Below, piece after piece: positions 11,863 to 23,126 of a DNA stretch of 64,000 nt. The notes beneath the pieces are model-generated. The model was not told where the DNA came from and searched no databases. It saw nothing but the letters and a program-made list of their open reading frames with translations. Within the stretch, counting starts at the first letter, position 1. Each line of letters begins with the position of its first letter. The translations under genes were made by a program, and so were the position numbers. The DNA is from Siphonodentalium dalli. Its lineage: Eukaryota; Mollusca; Scaphopoda; Gadilida; Siphonodentaliidae. The stretch lies in contig CP136069.1 of the NCBI GenBank assembly GCA_032622095.1, positions 72,005,319 through 72,069,318 of the forward strand, written 5' to 3'.

Positions 11863-12248
11863 TGTTTATTATATTTTCTATACCAGTTTGTTATGACCCA
11901 GACCACAATGAAATGCACAGTTAGACATAATACATTCGTAAATCTACAACAGCACCAGCCATTTCTGTTAATATATAAACTTGCAAAGATACCAAATGAT
12001 GCAAAAATTTACCTCATGACACAGTGCTGAGAACAGGGTAACATCTTGAGAGTAGGATAACACATTAGGTCTTCATGGAAGTGAGGATATGATTTATATT
12101 TTGACGTAAAATGTTGATGAAAATATAATAAATAAATATATCTGCCTCCCTCATCACTTAGAAAAAGATATTCCCTGAGAAATGAAATATTTTATTTATC
12201 TGGCCTTAGTTACTAATCTAACCTACGGTATCATTCTCCTGATTTTAG

Positions 12249-12877
12249 GTCAGTTCTCACCAGTTAACCCTGTACCTGCTCCACCTTCGATTGACACGTT
12301 ACACATGATGACCAAACAAAATCCAGATCCCAGAATGTCGACTTCCACGACCTCCGTTGAAGGTCGCCAGTCTCTGGGAAGTCCTGTGTTTCAGCATGCC
12401 TCGCCAGACCTTCCCGATCAGTCCATATCCCCAAGTGCCTTCAGAGACCATGAATACACAAACATATCAGAAAGACCTCAGGGAAGTGGTGGTGCTCGGC
12501 CGAAAGAATACTCAAATCGGGACGGATGCAATGACTCAGAGGACATTGTCCGCATTGGATCAGTTTCACTGAATCCTGATTATCAGACCGTTAGGGATAG
12601 TATCCATAGCGATATAGAGGCAGGATTCGACCCAAATTATGAAAGTGTTGACGAAGCCAACAGAGACATGAACTATGAAGTTGTGGCGGAGGTAAAGGCA
12701 CAGACCCCAGCACATTTAAAGCCACACCAAAAACGGCATCACTACGAGGAGGTGAAGCCTGTTCCAGATGAAATTCAACAAATGAGGGACAAGGTATTAC
12801 AGCAACACATGTACGAGGATATCACCGACGTCAAGGAACAAACACAGGAATTAAAAAGGAAATCTGGTCGAATTTAA
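12249..12877 (+). CDS. Host gene, terminal exon C (tail with multiple Tyr motifs)
   Basis: Acceptor CTGATTTTAG precedes GT at 12249. The split Gly codon joins exon B in frame. The exon encodes about 209 residues to a TAA at 12875-12877. The protein is polar and Pro/Ser-rich at first and shows no domain I recognise. It has Tyr motifs EYTNI, DYQTV, NYESV, NYEVV, HYEEV and MYEDI, all of the YxxV/I type bound by SH2 domains. The last four are spaced 12-40 residues apart. A basic stretch (KPHQKRHH) lies between NYEVV and HYEEV. With exons A and B the tail carries ten such motifs. The best reading is the cytoplasmic region of a signalling receptor; a cytosolic adaptor is the alternative. Upstream exons are outside what I can recognise. 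Confidence 0.65.
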
Positions 12878-12882
12878 ATAAA
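12877..12882 (+). terminator. Possible polyadenylation signal AATAAA
   Basis: AATAAA overlaps the stop codon of the terminal exon. A second signal further downstream is not obvious before the MITE at 12931, which would make the 3' UTR very short. Confidence 0.35.
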
Positions 12883-12930
12883 GTCATATCTTATAACTCA
12901 AGTTTTCAGGAGACCTTTAGATTACCTTAA

Positions 12931-13590
12931 AGGGGTACTGTACACTAAATCCGGCCATTTATGGGACCATCTTCTATTATACTCAACATAATATATGCAA
13001 CAAATGAATGAACTCATTTTCATTATAATTACCATGTTGTTTGCATCGTTCATAGAGCACACGGGTGTATTTTGCACTAATCCATGACTCAAATTTATTC
13101 TTTTGTTGCATATATAGAGGATCTACAATGAGTCCCCAGTTGATAGCGTAATTTAGAAAACTGGTCCAGTAAATTAGGTCTGGACCTCGCCCTATACACT
13201 GGGTACGAGTTGTAGATTCTATTTATTACATGATCCAACACTTCAATAAAACATACTTAAATCAACAAATGGGATGTGAAACTAATATCGGCTTCTATAA
13301 GGCCTGCGATGACGTTTCGCGCAACTATGCATTGTTTGCCCGAGTAAAGAAATAGTCCCAGATAAATCAAGACTCTTTGACTTATTTAATGGCGTATATT
13401 TAGTGAAATAACTTTTCAAACTCTTCATTCATTAAAGTTTGTTGGATAAATATTGGAAGCCATAGTATTTTGAGACGTAGTGTATGGATGTATACACAAT
13501 TTATATAATGGGTTTATTGAATGGAATAAGCGTAGGATCATGTTATAAATAAAATTATATGAATGGCCGAATTTTCAGTACAGTAGCCCT
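12931..13590. mobile_element. TTAA-flanked MITE with AGGG(G/C)TACTGTAC termini
   Basis: TTAA at 12927-12930 and 13591-13594 flank ends AGGGGTACTGTACACTAAAT and (complement) AGGGCTACTGTACTGAAAAT, both leading into CGGCCATT. About 660 bp, non-coding, piggyBac-type target. A related copy at 23127 is interrupted by a hAT element. Confidence 0.75.
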
Positions 13591-13836
13591 TTAATTTTGG
13601 AACACCAGGTCCATCGGGCTGGTGAGATAATTTTTAAATTTGAAGCAATTTCTTCACTTCTGGAGACTCGATTTCTGATTCAAGGAATCTTTAAAAATCT
13701 TTTATTTCTGCTTGAATGAAAAAGTTATGAAGTCCTACATTCACATTCAGATACACAAAGAAAGCTAGTCTTCATCTGGACTATTTTGGGCAAAATATTT
13801 TGCTCACTTTTCCGGCTTTTCCGAATTTGGGGTGAT

Positions 13837-14070
13837 TTAACCCTTTCATGATGGGATCTGCATTGTTGCAGCATTAAAAACCCTGTGCCAGTGCATTATC
13901 TTATATATGTGAGTCTCCTGTATTTATAAGAGAATGCACTGGCTTACAAGGTCAAGGTAAATATTGTTAGGCCAATGCATTCTCTTATATATTGCGAGGC
14001 TCCCAATGGGAGACTCGCATATATAAGAGAATGCATTGGTACAGGGTTTTCGCAAATTTTCAGGAAGGGG
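13837..14070. mobile_element. TTAA MITE, right end degraded
   Basis: TTAACCCTTTCATGATGGG begins the copy. Two palindromes follow: CAGTGCATTATCTTATATAT, and CCAATGCATTCTCTTATATA centred on GGCTCCCAATGGGAGAC. The expected GGAAGGGTTAA end is not intact. Confidence 0.65.
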
Positions 14071-14606
14071 AGAAATGCATTTCCTACAGGTTCATATATG
14101 AGAAAAGATTTCAATGTAATTGTTTTGCGATATGTAAAGCCTTTTCACACATTGACATGTGCAGATTCATCATTTTATAATATATTGGGATTGGGCATTA
14201 TGAGTAAATAGAAAATTGAAATATAATAGCTCTGAGCTTTGAATGGTGGGTTCCTCGACTCAAATCAAATATTTTTCACCCCCCACCAAACCGAAGAAAT
14301 AGTAATTTAGTGTGTTAAATTGGACAACGGCATCTTAAAATATAGTAAATATCATACACCTAAACAAACATTGTCATAAGAGGTACATTTGTATGTCTAA
14401 TGAATAGGGCTGTACTGATTCATCATGAATTCAATGTATCACTATACACTTTCAAACGATGTGTGTATTATATCATCACGATACTATCCTGTTATGTGTA
14501 TTGTGATATACAGGAAATCATGTAATTTCTCATGGCTTAATTTTCTCTACTTAAGCCCTCCAAGTGGGTTCATGTGAAATAACATCAACTTCTACAAAAC
14601 AACTAT

Positions 14607-15000
14607 TAGGCCAAAGAAAATTAAAAGTTTGGTTTGGGTTACAAGCCGGAAAAAAAAATAGGGTCGGTAGGTAGGCCTGAAATTTAATTTAAATTTTTTT
14701 ATTTTTTTGTGCTTTTTTTTGACATATTCTTATTACTTTTCATGTGCGCATTTTACTCTCCAAGATTGACATAAAACTACATTTGATTATTTTTGTATAA
14801 ATTTTAATATTGCACCATACTTTTACTAAGAAATCAACCTATTCTGAGATGCTGAAATGTGTTTTTTGTGTTTTATGAAATTTTTTGAGAAATAAATTCA
14901 ATATATTTTCTTGAAAACCATAAAAAAAACTTTAGGGTAGGGGGTTTAAAATAGGGTAGGTAGGGAAACCCAAACCACAAATATTTTTTTCTTTGGCCTA
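14607..15000. mobile_element. MITE with TAGGCCAAAGAAAA termini
   Basis: Left TAGGCCAAAGAAAATTAAAA and right TTTTTTTCTTTGGCCTA are inverted, followed inwards by GGTTTGGGTT and AACCCAAACC. About 394 bp, T-rich interior, non-coding. Confidence 0.65.
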
Positions 15001-16400
15001 TTCAACAAGTACATGAAAAAGGATTTGGCTTTGATGTTATTTTTCCTTATTTAATAACCCTCCAATAATGAGATTTCACATATCAAAACCATACTCAGAC
15101 TAAAATATTTGAACTTACACGATTAGCAATGTTTGTTGACAAATCACTGTGACAGTTTTGTTTACATAACAATGGTTTCACCACTCACATTTAGTTATTG
15201 GAGAACTAATGATAATTGATATAAGGACAAAGTTATCTATTTCTCCCTGCTTTTCTTAGTGGTGATGTTTTTACAGAATTTTATATTATTTGTACATTTA
15301 CCCACTGCGAGAGTGCCTTGAGTCCCTTCAAGACTTTCGCATTGAATTCCCTTCCCTTATGTTCCCTTCAGCCCCCCCCCTCCCCCGGTGTTGTAATTAT
15401 ATGCCCCGGCTATTCGATATGGTGCTATTTTGTTACATGTAGGCCTCAAAATGTGGTGATGTGCAGGCAGCGTCACTAAACTCACCCTCTAGGGACCTGC
15501 AGTAATGCTCTAAATAATCGGTGTGTATAAGCTATTTGTTGCCAAAGAAATAGTTGTGTTGTTATGTGTCCCAAATTCCTCGTTCAGTTACATCCATGTG
15601 CACTGTAGTGTAATACATTGCCCACTGAGTTGTTTGATCTATCGTCGTATAAAGAAACACACTACTGTATCTCTTTCCTTGCTTTGACTTTGTTGGCTAT
15701 ATAACCGTTTGTCATACGTTAATTGATGAGGATGTGTATACCATTATTATGTGGTTATATGTGTGTATAACCGGAAACTATCCTTCATAAATAGCAACAA
15801 AAGATAAGATATTTCCTCGTATAATAGCAACCACCAAGGGTGCTTATACCTAAGGCAGGTGAATGACGTCATATCATTTTTTCTATATCCATCAGTGATT
15901 TTTCAAGATTGCGGGTATAGATTTTGGAGAAATTGTCACATGACTTCCGGTTAGCAACTCTGTTGAGATTGCAACAAAAAAAGCGCGGAATTGGAAATGA
16001 AGCGTAGCGATAAAAATGAAAGTAACTACTTTGACACAACTTACGAAGAATTCACATGTGATTTAAGTCTATTAAATTCATTTAGACTAATTTCGTTGGT
16101 CAGCTTAATGAAAACGAAAAATGAAGAAGTGATGACGATAATCCAGACAAGATATTACAATCCACGACACGTCTTGTCAATTTGGCATGTCGTCTCCGTC
16201 GTGACCACTGCATGATGTTACATAAATTATTCTTAGCGTTATGTCGCCGAAACAAGGCAAATTTGAGGCACATCATGTGTGGTTGCTCCACTACGTGTCA
16301 CGTACGATTCATATTATAATGGGTGAAGATGGGCGTACTCAAGGCTGATCAAGTCTCTTGTTGTGTAATACTTCAGCTCTCACAAATAAGGGTGGAACTA
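15001..16400. other. Non-coding stretch
   Basis: A C-run at 15374-15388 is the only simple feature. An isolated 74-codon open frame at 15991-16215 has no recognisable domain and no splice context that I can defend. Otherwise nothing recognised. Confidence 0.4.
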
Positions 16401-16778
16401 CAGTAATGCCCTAAATAATCGACTCCTTAACCACAGCAGAATTATGGGAAACTTTTCAGGATTTAGTCGGAAATATGGCTTGTTGCCATTCATCGGAAAG
16501 CTCTCAACTTTTCAGGATTTAGTCGGAAATATGGCTTTTTGCCATTCATCGGAAAGCTCTCACTCGCCGATGAATGGCAACAAACCATATTTCCGACTAA
16601 ATCCTGAAAAGTTACCCATAATTCTGCTGTGGTTAAGGAGTCAATTATTTAGGGCATTGGGAATCTGAATCTCAGTGAGAGCTTTCCGATGGACAACAAG
16701 CCATATTTCCGACGAAATCCTGAAAAATTACCCATAATTCTGCTGTGGTTAAGGAGTCGATAATTTAGAGCATTACTG
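16401..16778. mobile_element. Palindromic mariner-type MITE, rearranged composite copy 4
   Basis: It starts CAGTAATGCCCTAAATAATC after TA and ends CATTACTG before TA, but is 378 bp. The left arm segment TTTTCAGGATTTAGTCGG is duplicated, and a second partial right arm follows 16660. This suggests recombination between two copies. Confidence 0.65.
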
Positions 16779-16919
16779 TAATTCTGCAAATGTCCAGCAC
16801 CATATTTTGAGGCCTTGTTTCATGTATAATGTATTGTTGCTCAGTTTATAGAGCTTTATGAAATACCACACCTACCATTCAAACCTATGCCACTCTATGG
16901 CACATCCTCCTCAGTTTTT

Positions 16920-17420
16920 AGCTCGACTTTTTTTCAAAGTTTGAGCTATTGCCGTGGGTTGGCATCCATCATCCATCCGTCAACAATTTCCCATGGCTCA
17001 CACTACAGGCTGCATCCCTCATCCGATCGTCACCAAACTTTATATGGATCTTCGGGGTGACTTCTAGATGGGAGCCATTGAATTTTTTTCCGAAATTCGT
17101 TAAAATACATCACCACCAGCATCCATTTTGGATTTCAAATTTGAATTCATCAGCACACCCTGCCGCCCGCATTTATTGAAGAACTGTTTTGAAAATTTAC
17201 AGGCATGTTTAGGATTACCTCTAGATGGGAGCTATTAAATTTTAGCGATTTTTGATGAAAAACGTGGCTGGCAGCCATCTTGAATTTTACACTTTGCATG
17301 ACTAAATCCTTTGGCACACCCTACAGACCACATCCTCATCTAATCACCACCAAACTTCATATGGATCTTCGGGGTGACCTCTAGATGGGAGCCATCGATT
17401 ATTTCCGAAATTCTTTAATC
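16920..17420. repeat. Interspersed repeat (GGGTGACxTCTAGATG family)
   Basis: Two modules of about 190 bp, each with CTCATCCGATCGTCACCAAA- and CTTCGGGGTGACTTCTAGAT-like blocks, as at 5600-6235. Confidence 0.6.
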
Positions 17421-17489
17421 ATGATTATCTCACAGTCAACACTAAATAACCCAACGCAAATCGAATATCATAATTATATTCTAACTAGC

Positions 17490-17820
17490 CGATGAGCCCG
17501 ACGTTGTCCGGGCTATTCAAAAACCAAATTTCAAGTCGATAGCTCCACCCGTTTCCGAGATCTGGTCTGCGCATGCGCGAAGCTGGCATCGCACGGGCTC
17601 GGCGACCTGATAAAATTTGTATCCGGGGCAAGATACATTCACATAGCAAATTTCAAGTCGATAGCTCCACCCGTTTCCGAGATCTCGTCTGCGCATGCGC
17701 GAAGCGGCACGGGCTCGCCAATACGACAACGTCGACCGCCTGGTCAAACTACACACACGTACCAAGTTTCGTCCCGATCGGTCTAGAATCGTAGATTTGT
17801 ATAAATGACAGACAGACAAA
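17490..17820. repeat. GC-rich repeat with a direct duplication of about 120 bp
   Basis: CAAATTTCAAGTCGATAGCT … CCCGTTTCCGAGATCT … GTCTGCGCATGCGCGAAG occurs at about 17523 and 17647. It is followed by ACCAAGTTTCGTCCCGATCG and GACAGACAGACAAACAG. The GC content contrasts with the AT-rich surroundings. Open frames on both strands follow from the low stop density and are not called as genes. Confidence 0.6.
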
Positions 17821-18895
17821 CAGAGGTCTTCAAAATATATATGAGATTAACATGATAATAAAGTTCCGGCATTGAAATCGACATCATTGTGCACATGCCG
17901 ATAATACATGTGTGTCTTACTAAAAAATATGAGGCCGGGTTTAGGTGCTAATTATGTGATAAATGTTTGTATTCTTCTGAGACTATAATCACAGTGATGG
18001 TGATACATTTATAATTACAATGTGTACATAGATGTTCATTCTTTTCTTATTCTGTATAATCGTGTGAGCCTCACGAAAAATACAATGATTTGGTCAAAGG
18101 CAGACATACATGCCATGAGGTGGTGTGCCAACCAGAGAGGCAGATGGCCAACCAGAGAGGCATAGGGTTGAATGCTAAGTGTGAAGATGTCAACCAAAGT
18201 AAATAATGATTACAGTCTTCAATATGCTTATGGTCTATTGTATGTGGTGACGATTGGTGACAAGAAAAAAATTGTCAAAACTCAAGTTTGAAAAATATTT
18301 TTCCTGCAAATTTCAGGCCTAACATGTGGAATGGTGCTTTTAAAACTAATGAAAAACTTAAGGACCCAAAAATTTTCAGCGAATATCAATTTCGGGTTTT
18401 GAAGTCTCCCATGTGCTCAATTTTTGCCAAAGTTTCACAAGGATAAATATTCACAAATACATGTCATTCACTTAAGGCCAAAAAAAAAGATTTGAGTCTC
18501 AGATTTTTTTTATGAATCAATGAGGGAGGGAGGACTTTATTTTTACTTAATTTTTTTTTTGCACGTTGATCATGATAACTTGCCTTATTCTAATAATAGT
18601 CAGAAAATGTAGAGAGAACTTTGTTTATTCACTCATTTAATCTGATATAAAAATTACATTGTGCCACTAGTATATATGACATTGGGATTACCAATAATGT
18701 TCTAATGCCCCTGACTTCACAATTGTTATTCTTGTCTATAAATTGACACTTGTCCATTATAACATGTTATCCTAAATTTCCTCCACTGCCTTTCAATTGT
18801 TCTGAGTTACAATAAGTACACCAGACTATGATGATCAGCTAATCACTTTCTTCAATGTAATCATCTACTTAATGTTCTATGTCACTATCTGTATA
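17821..18895. other. Non-coding stretch, nothing recognised
   Basis: AT-rich DNA with two copies of CCAACCAGAGAGGCA at 18129-18160 and poly-A/T runs. No gene or repeat family recognised. Confidence 0.4.
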
Positions 18896-19108
18896 CAGTA
18901 ATGCCCTAAATAATCGACTCCTTAACCACAGCAGAATTATGGGTTATTTTTCAGGATTTAGTCGGAAATATGCCTTGTTGCCATTCATAGGAAAGCTCTC
19001 ACTGAGAGCTTTCCGATGAATGGCAACAAGCCATATTTCCGACTAAATCCTGAAAAATTACCCATAATTCTGCTGTGGTTAATGAGTCGATTATTTAGAG
19101 CCTTACTG
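18896..19108. mobile_element. Palindromic mariner-type MITE, copy 5
   Basis: CAGTAATGCCCTAAATAATC … GAGCCTTACTG between TA dinucleotides, with the centre AGCTCTCACTGAGAGCT. Confidence 0.8.
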
Positions 19109-19887
19109 TACATGATAGTCAATCTATCAATCACAGATATATGTTCAGAATTCATGTAAGTTGCAATTAATGCTCACCAAAAAAACATACAAAAATGTAG
19201 TTGATTTTTTTTTTATACGATAAAATGTTATAATGGATACCAGTACGGTAATATCAAAAATTTAAATAAAATATCCAATTTGGGCCATTTATTTCAATGC
19301 GGCGGTATCTGAGACTCAATTTTTTATTTGGCATGCTCCTTCTAGGGTTTTGAGCTCTGTAGAACAGGTATGTAAATTAAATTGAGGCACTAAATTCTTA
19401 TTTTACCATATTTGGTTGTTGAGAAATCTGTTCTTGTCACCACATCCAATAGTGCTCAAATAAACATATAATCTTCAGACATTTATGGATCTATTTAAAA
19501 TATATTGATATATGCACGAAACATTTAAATACGGACCTCGTGTGTGCTTTGAATAATTCTGATATCAGTTTCTTTGGAGTCTAATTTGATTATAGACACC
19601 AATGTGCTGTGTTATTATTTCTTAATTACTTTGCCACCATAGTGTCACATTGGCACATACACAAGCCTAGAATGTAAGAGTTAGACCATAGTTGTTGCAT
19701 ATACTGATAAAAGTGATGTAGACCTGGTTTTGAGTCACCATTAGTATTGTACACATTCGGAAACCTATTCGAAATGAGTTTTGTAAGGTAATACCATTAT
19801 ATAACCAGTAAATATACTATAAATATGTTCTTAGGACATAAGCATACTGGTATTTGAGAGAAAAGTCACTTCTCCCTGGGACAAAAA
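19109..19887. other. Non-coding stretch, nothing recognised
   Basis: AT-rich DNA without supported features. Confidence 0.4.
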
Positions 19888-19999
19888 TAGGGAGAATGGC
19901 TTTCCGATGAATGGCAACAAGCCATATTTGTGACTAAATCCTGAAAAATTACCCATAATTCTGCTGTGATTAAGGAGTCGATTATTTAGGGCATTACTG
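19888..19999. mobile_element. Mariner-type MITE, right half only (copy 6)
   Basis: Only the right arm, from GCTTTCCGATGAATGGCAAC to GGGCATTACTG followed by TA, is present. Confidence 0.7.
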
Positions 20000-20011
20000 T
20001 ACAACAAGACT

Positions 20012-20434
20012 AGGGCCCTGCAAACCGACGAGAATCGATTCACTTTGAAACCCCTGCATAGATTCCATCCTATTTGAAACATTTGACTGGGTTCGGGTTG
20101 GATTGAACCTTGTGCCCACCAAATGAGCAGAACAGACACCACCGGGTGATCGAAAATCTCTAAATCTGGACATAAAGCATTATAAAACAGTCAGTTATAT
20201 ATATTTTAAAATTAAATTACCATAGTATTCGCACAAGTGTCCCATGTAATATCCATGTAAATAACGTTAATTTTACTATATGCCCACTAAGTTTACTATG
20301 TTCTAATTGTCTACAATCACGACTATGCAGTCAGTAATTGATTTTTGGTTTCGAGGTTCAGTTCAATTCAAAACCAAGATGCTGATTCGGTTTCAAGATT
20401 CGGTTCTACCTAAAATCTAAGATTCGCAGGGCCC
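20012..20434. mobile_element. MITE with GGGCCCTGC termini
   Basis: Left AGGGCCCTGCAAACC and right GATTCGCAGGGCCC are inverted. The interior holds matching CGAGAATCGATTC / GGTTCAGTTCAATTC blocks. The size and GGGCCC tips fit a hAT-like MITE. The target duplication was not resolved. Confidence 0.5.
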
Positions 20435-20599
20435 GATGCAAGACCTCAATCTGTGGATCCAAATTTTTCATGAAAAACATTTCTATACATGTAGATGTAT
20501 ATTCAAATTATAGATATATAAACAAATTTATCTGTTATTATGCATGTCACCAGTATCGCACTAACTGATATATATAAACAAAATGATATTTCCATCCAC

Positions 20600-20742
20600 C
20601 CAGGCCTGAAAAGATGGTTCCGGATATTTGCAGAATGAGGTTCCCACAGGGTTGATTTAGTGATGCTACCACACCCAGTGGGCTAGCATCACCAAATTCA
20701 TCCTCTGGGGACCTCATTCTGCATGGTATCATCTGCTATGGG
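20600..20742. repeat. Repeat family R3, copy 2
   Basis: ATTTGCAGAATGAGGTTCCC … CACCAAATTCATCCTCTGGG folds back on itself. Confidence 0.55.
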
Positions 20743-20809
20743 AGACCTTGATACAGATTGGTGAAGATGGTGTTGTACACCCATTGGGCACCTCAATTAT
20801 GAGTATATG

Positions 20810-20915
20810 TGAGAGCTTTCCGATGGATGGCAACAAGCCATATTTCCGACTAAATCCTGAAAAGTTACCCATAATTCTGCTTTGGTTAAGGAGTCGATTA
20901 TTTAGGGCATTACTG
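20810..20915. mobile_element. Mariner-type MITE, right half only (copy 7)
   Basis: GAGAGCTTTCCGATGGATGG to GGGCATTACTG followed by TA; the left arm is missing. Confidence 0.7.
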
Positions 20916-21029
20916 TACCTTTTATTTCTTTTCCCATCTTGCCATATCCAATGCGCTCTGAATAAGCTTCCTAATTGTTGATAATACTAATTTTGACCCA
21001 TCTTTCAAACCAGGCCTGCTGTATTTTAA

Positions 21030-21470
21030 GCCTGAAAATAGTCTGTCTGTCATTTGCAGAATGACGTCCCCAGAGGGTGAATTTAGTGACGCTATCCTGC
21101 ACGGCAGGCTCGCATTGTCAAATTTACCCTCTGGGAACCTCATCCTGCTTAGGCCTCAATTGCTTTGGGAGACTTAGGATCAGATTGAAGTTCCCCAGTT
21201 GAAGTTGGTGATGATCACCCATTTGTCACCTTGATTATGCATTTTATCTTCTGCAAATTGGGGGATATAGAAACTTCCCAGAAGGAAAAAGTAACTAAAA
21301 ACAATGTTAATTTGAGACTATAGATACTTCCCAGAAGATGAGGCCTAAGCAGAATGAGGTCCCCAGAGGGTGAATTTGGTGATGCAAGCCTGGTGTGTGG
21401 GATAGAATCACTAAACTCACCCTCTGGGGACCTTATTCTGCAAATGACAGACACACTATTTTCAGGCTTG
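21030..21470. repeat. Repeat family R3, copy 3 (long form)
   Basis: Two fold-backs, at 21050-21145 and 21345-21445, in opposite orientation are joined by GGGGATATAGAAACTTCCCA and GAGACTATAGATACTTCCCA. The same long form occurs at 25550-25990 and 27575-28010. Confidence 0.6.
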
Positions 21471-21550
21471 CTGTTTTAGCAGTACAAATACTCTTAATAT
21501 AGTTTATAAGCACAACCGATAATTGGGTTCAGATCACTATGTCACTTCTA

Positions 21551-21890
21551 ACCCTTTCATGATGGGAGCTGTGCTAGTGCAGCATTAAAGAACATGTGCC
21601 ATTGCATTCTCCTATATATGCGATTTTCCCATAGGGAGCCTTGCATATATGAGTATGCTGTGGCTTACAAGGTCAAGGTAAATATTGTTAGGCCAATGTA
21701 TTCTGTTATATATGCGAGTCTCCAATAGGGAGCCTCGCATATATAAGATAATTCACTGGCTTACAGGACCAAGGTAAATATTGTTAGGCCAATGTATTCT
21801 CTTATATATGTGAGACTGGCATATATAAGAGAATGCATTGGCACAGGGTTTTCACAAAATTTCAGGAAGATCCTGTCATGGAAGGGTTAA
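21551..21890. mobile_element. TTAA MITE, compound
   Basis: It begins ACCCTTTCATGATGGGAGCT and ends TCATGGAAGGGTTAA. Three internal palindromes have ATTCTCTTATATATG arms separated by AGGTCAAGGTAAATATTGTT. Confidence 0.65.
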
Positions 21891-21903
21891 CTTTCTTGCA
21901 CTA

Positions 21904-22115
21904 CAGTAATGCCCTAAGTATATGACCCTTTAACCACAGCAGAATTATGGGTAATTATTCAGGATTTAGTTGGAAATATGGCTTGTTGCCATTCATCGGA
22001 AAGCTCTCAGTGAGAGCTTTCCGATGAATGGCAACAAGCCATATTTCTGAGTAAATCATGAAAAATTACCCATAATTCTGCTATGGTTAAGGAGTCGATT
22101 ATTTATAGCATTACT
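21904..22115. mobile_element. Palindromic mariner-type MITE, copy 8
   Basis: CAGTAATGCCCTAAGTATAT … ATAGCATTACTG flanked by TA; the outer part of the left arm has diverged. Confidence 0.8.
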
Positions 22116-22261
22116 GTACTTATTCCAGCACTTGTTTAGCTTCGCAAAACTTTGTATGTGTTGTACAATCAATGTGTATGCTTCATATTTCTTCCTTTGA
22201 AGTTTCTCAGTAATTGGTCATTATTCTCAGGTTGCGAGTTCTTTATACAACTGTATGTACC

Positions 22262-22660
22262 CAGCAACCCTGAAAATAGTGTGTCTGTCATTTGCAGAAT
22301 GAGGTCCCCAGAGTGTGAATTTAGTGACACTATCCCGCATGGTGGGAGAGCATCACCAAATTCACCCTCTGGGAACCTCATGCTTTAAATAGGCCTCATC
22401 TTCTCTGGAAACCATGTTTATTTACAAATTAGAAAGTTTCTTTTTCTCCTTTAGTTTAATTTCTCTAAATCCTGAATAATTGAGGTGCCCAATGGGTGCT
22501 CATCACCATCTGCACCATCTGGGAACTTAAATGTGAGTCTAGATCTCCCATAGCAGATGAGGCCTTGCAGAATGAGGTCACCATTGTGGGCTAGCATCAC
22601 CAAATTCATCCTCTGGGGACCCCATTCTACAAATGTCTGGCACCATATATTCAGGTCTGC
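22262..22660. repeat. Repeat family R3, copies 4 and 5
   Basis: Two fold-back units with CATTTGCAGAATGAGGTCCC, TCACCAAATTCACCCTCTGG and CTAGATCTCCCATAGCAG blocks. Confidence 0.5.
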
Positions 22661-22683
22661 ACTTTGATTCACTTGAAACACTA

Positions 22684-22838
22684 CAGTAATACCCTAAATA
22701 ATCGACTCATTAACCACAGCAGAATTATGGGTAACTTTTCAGGATTTAGTCGGAAATATGGCCATATTTTCGACTAAATCCTGAAAAGTTACCCATAATT
22801 CTGCTGTGGTTAAGGAGTTGATTATTTAGGGCATTTGG
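22684..22838. mobile_element. Mariner-type MITE with shortened loop (copy 9)
   Basis: CAGTAATACCCTAAATAATC … GATTATTTAGGGCATT; the central GCTTTCCGATGAATGG region is deleted, which brings the two arms together at GGCCATATTT. Confidence 0.7.
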
Positions 22839-23126
22839 GAATCTGAATTCTCAAAACCAAGTGATTATGACCAACTCCAGTTACTGCTCTGGAAGATCTG
22901 CTTAAAGATATATATTTTAATGTGACTGGCATTAATATTGTTATTAGACAGTTTCCAATCCACTTGGATGTGACTTCTAACGTATAGATTTAAGAACGGT
23001 AAAAGGATGCAAGGCTTTCGCAGTGGGTACATCTGGAAGAAAAAAATCATATAAGACTGTAAAACCATCGTAAGCAAGAAGAATGTACAGAAAGAGATCA
23101 ATATTGTTCTCACTTTGATTATTAAA

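Larger units (their letters stand above)
5086..12248 (+). other. Intron B of the host gene, repeat-filled
   Basis: A 7.2-kb intron runs from GTTAGT at 5086 to TTTTAG at 12248, phase 1. I see no further exon inside. It holds the tandem arrays, MITEs and hairpins listed below. Stretches not listed (about 8500-9140, 10800-11000 and 11890-12248) show nothing I recognise. Confidence 0.55.

Noticed and set aside
15991-16291. Open frames on both strands (74 and 63 codons)
   Set aside because: No domain, no supported splice context, overlapping in opposite directions.
17517-17819. Open frames in the GC-rich repeat
   Set aside because: Frames exist on both strands because stops are rare in the GC-rich duplicated unit; no domain.
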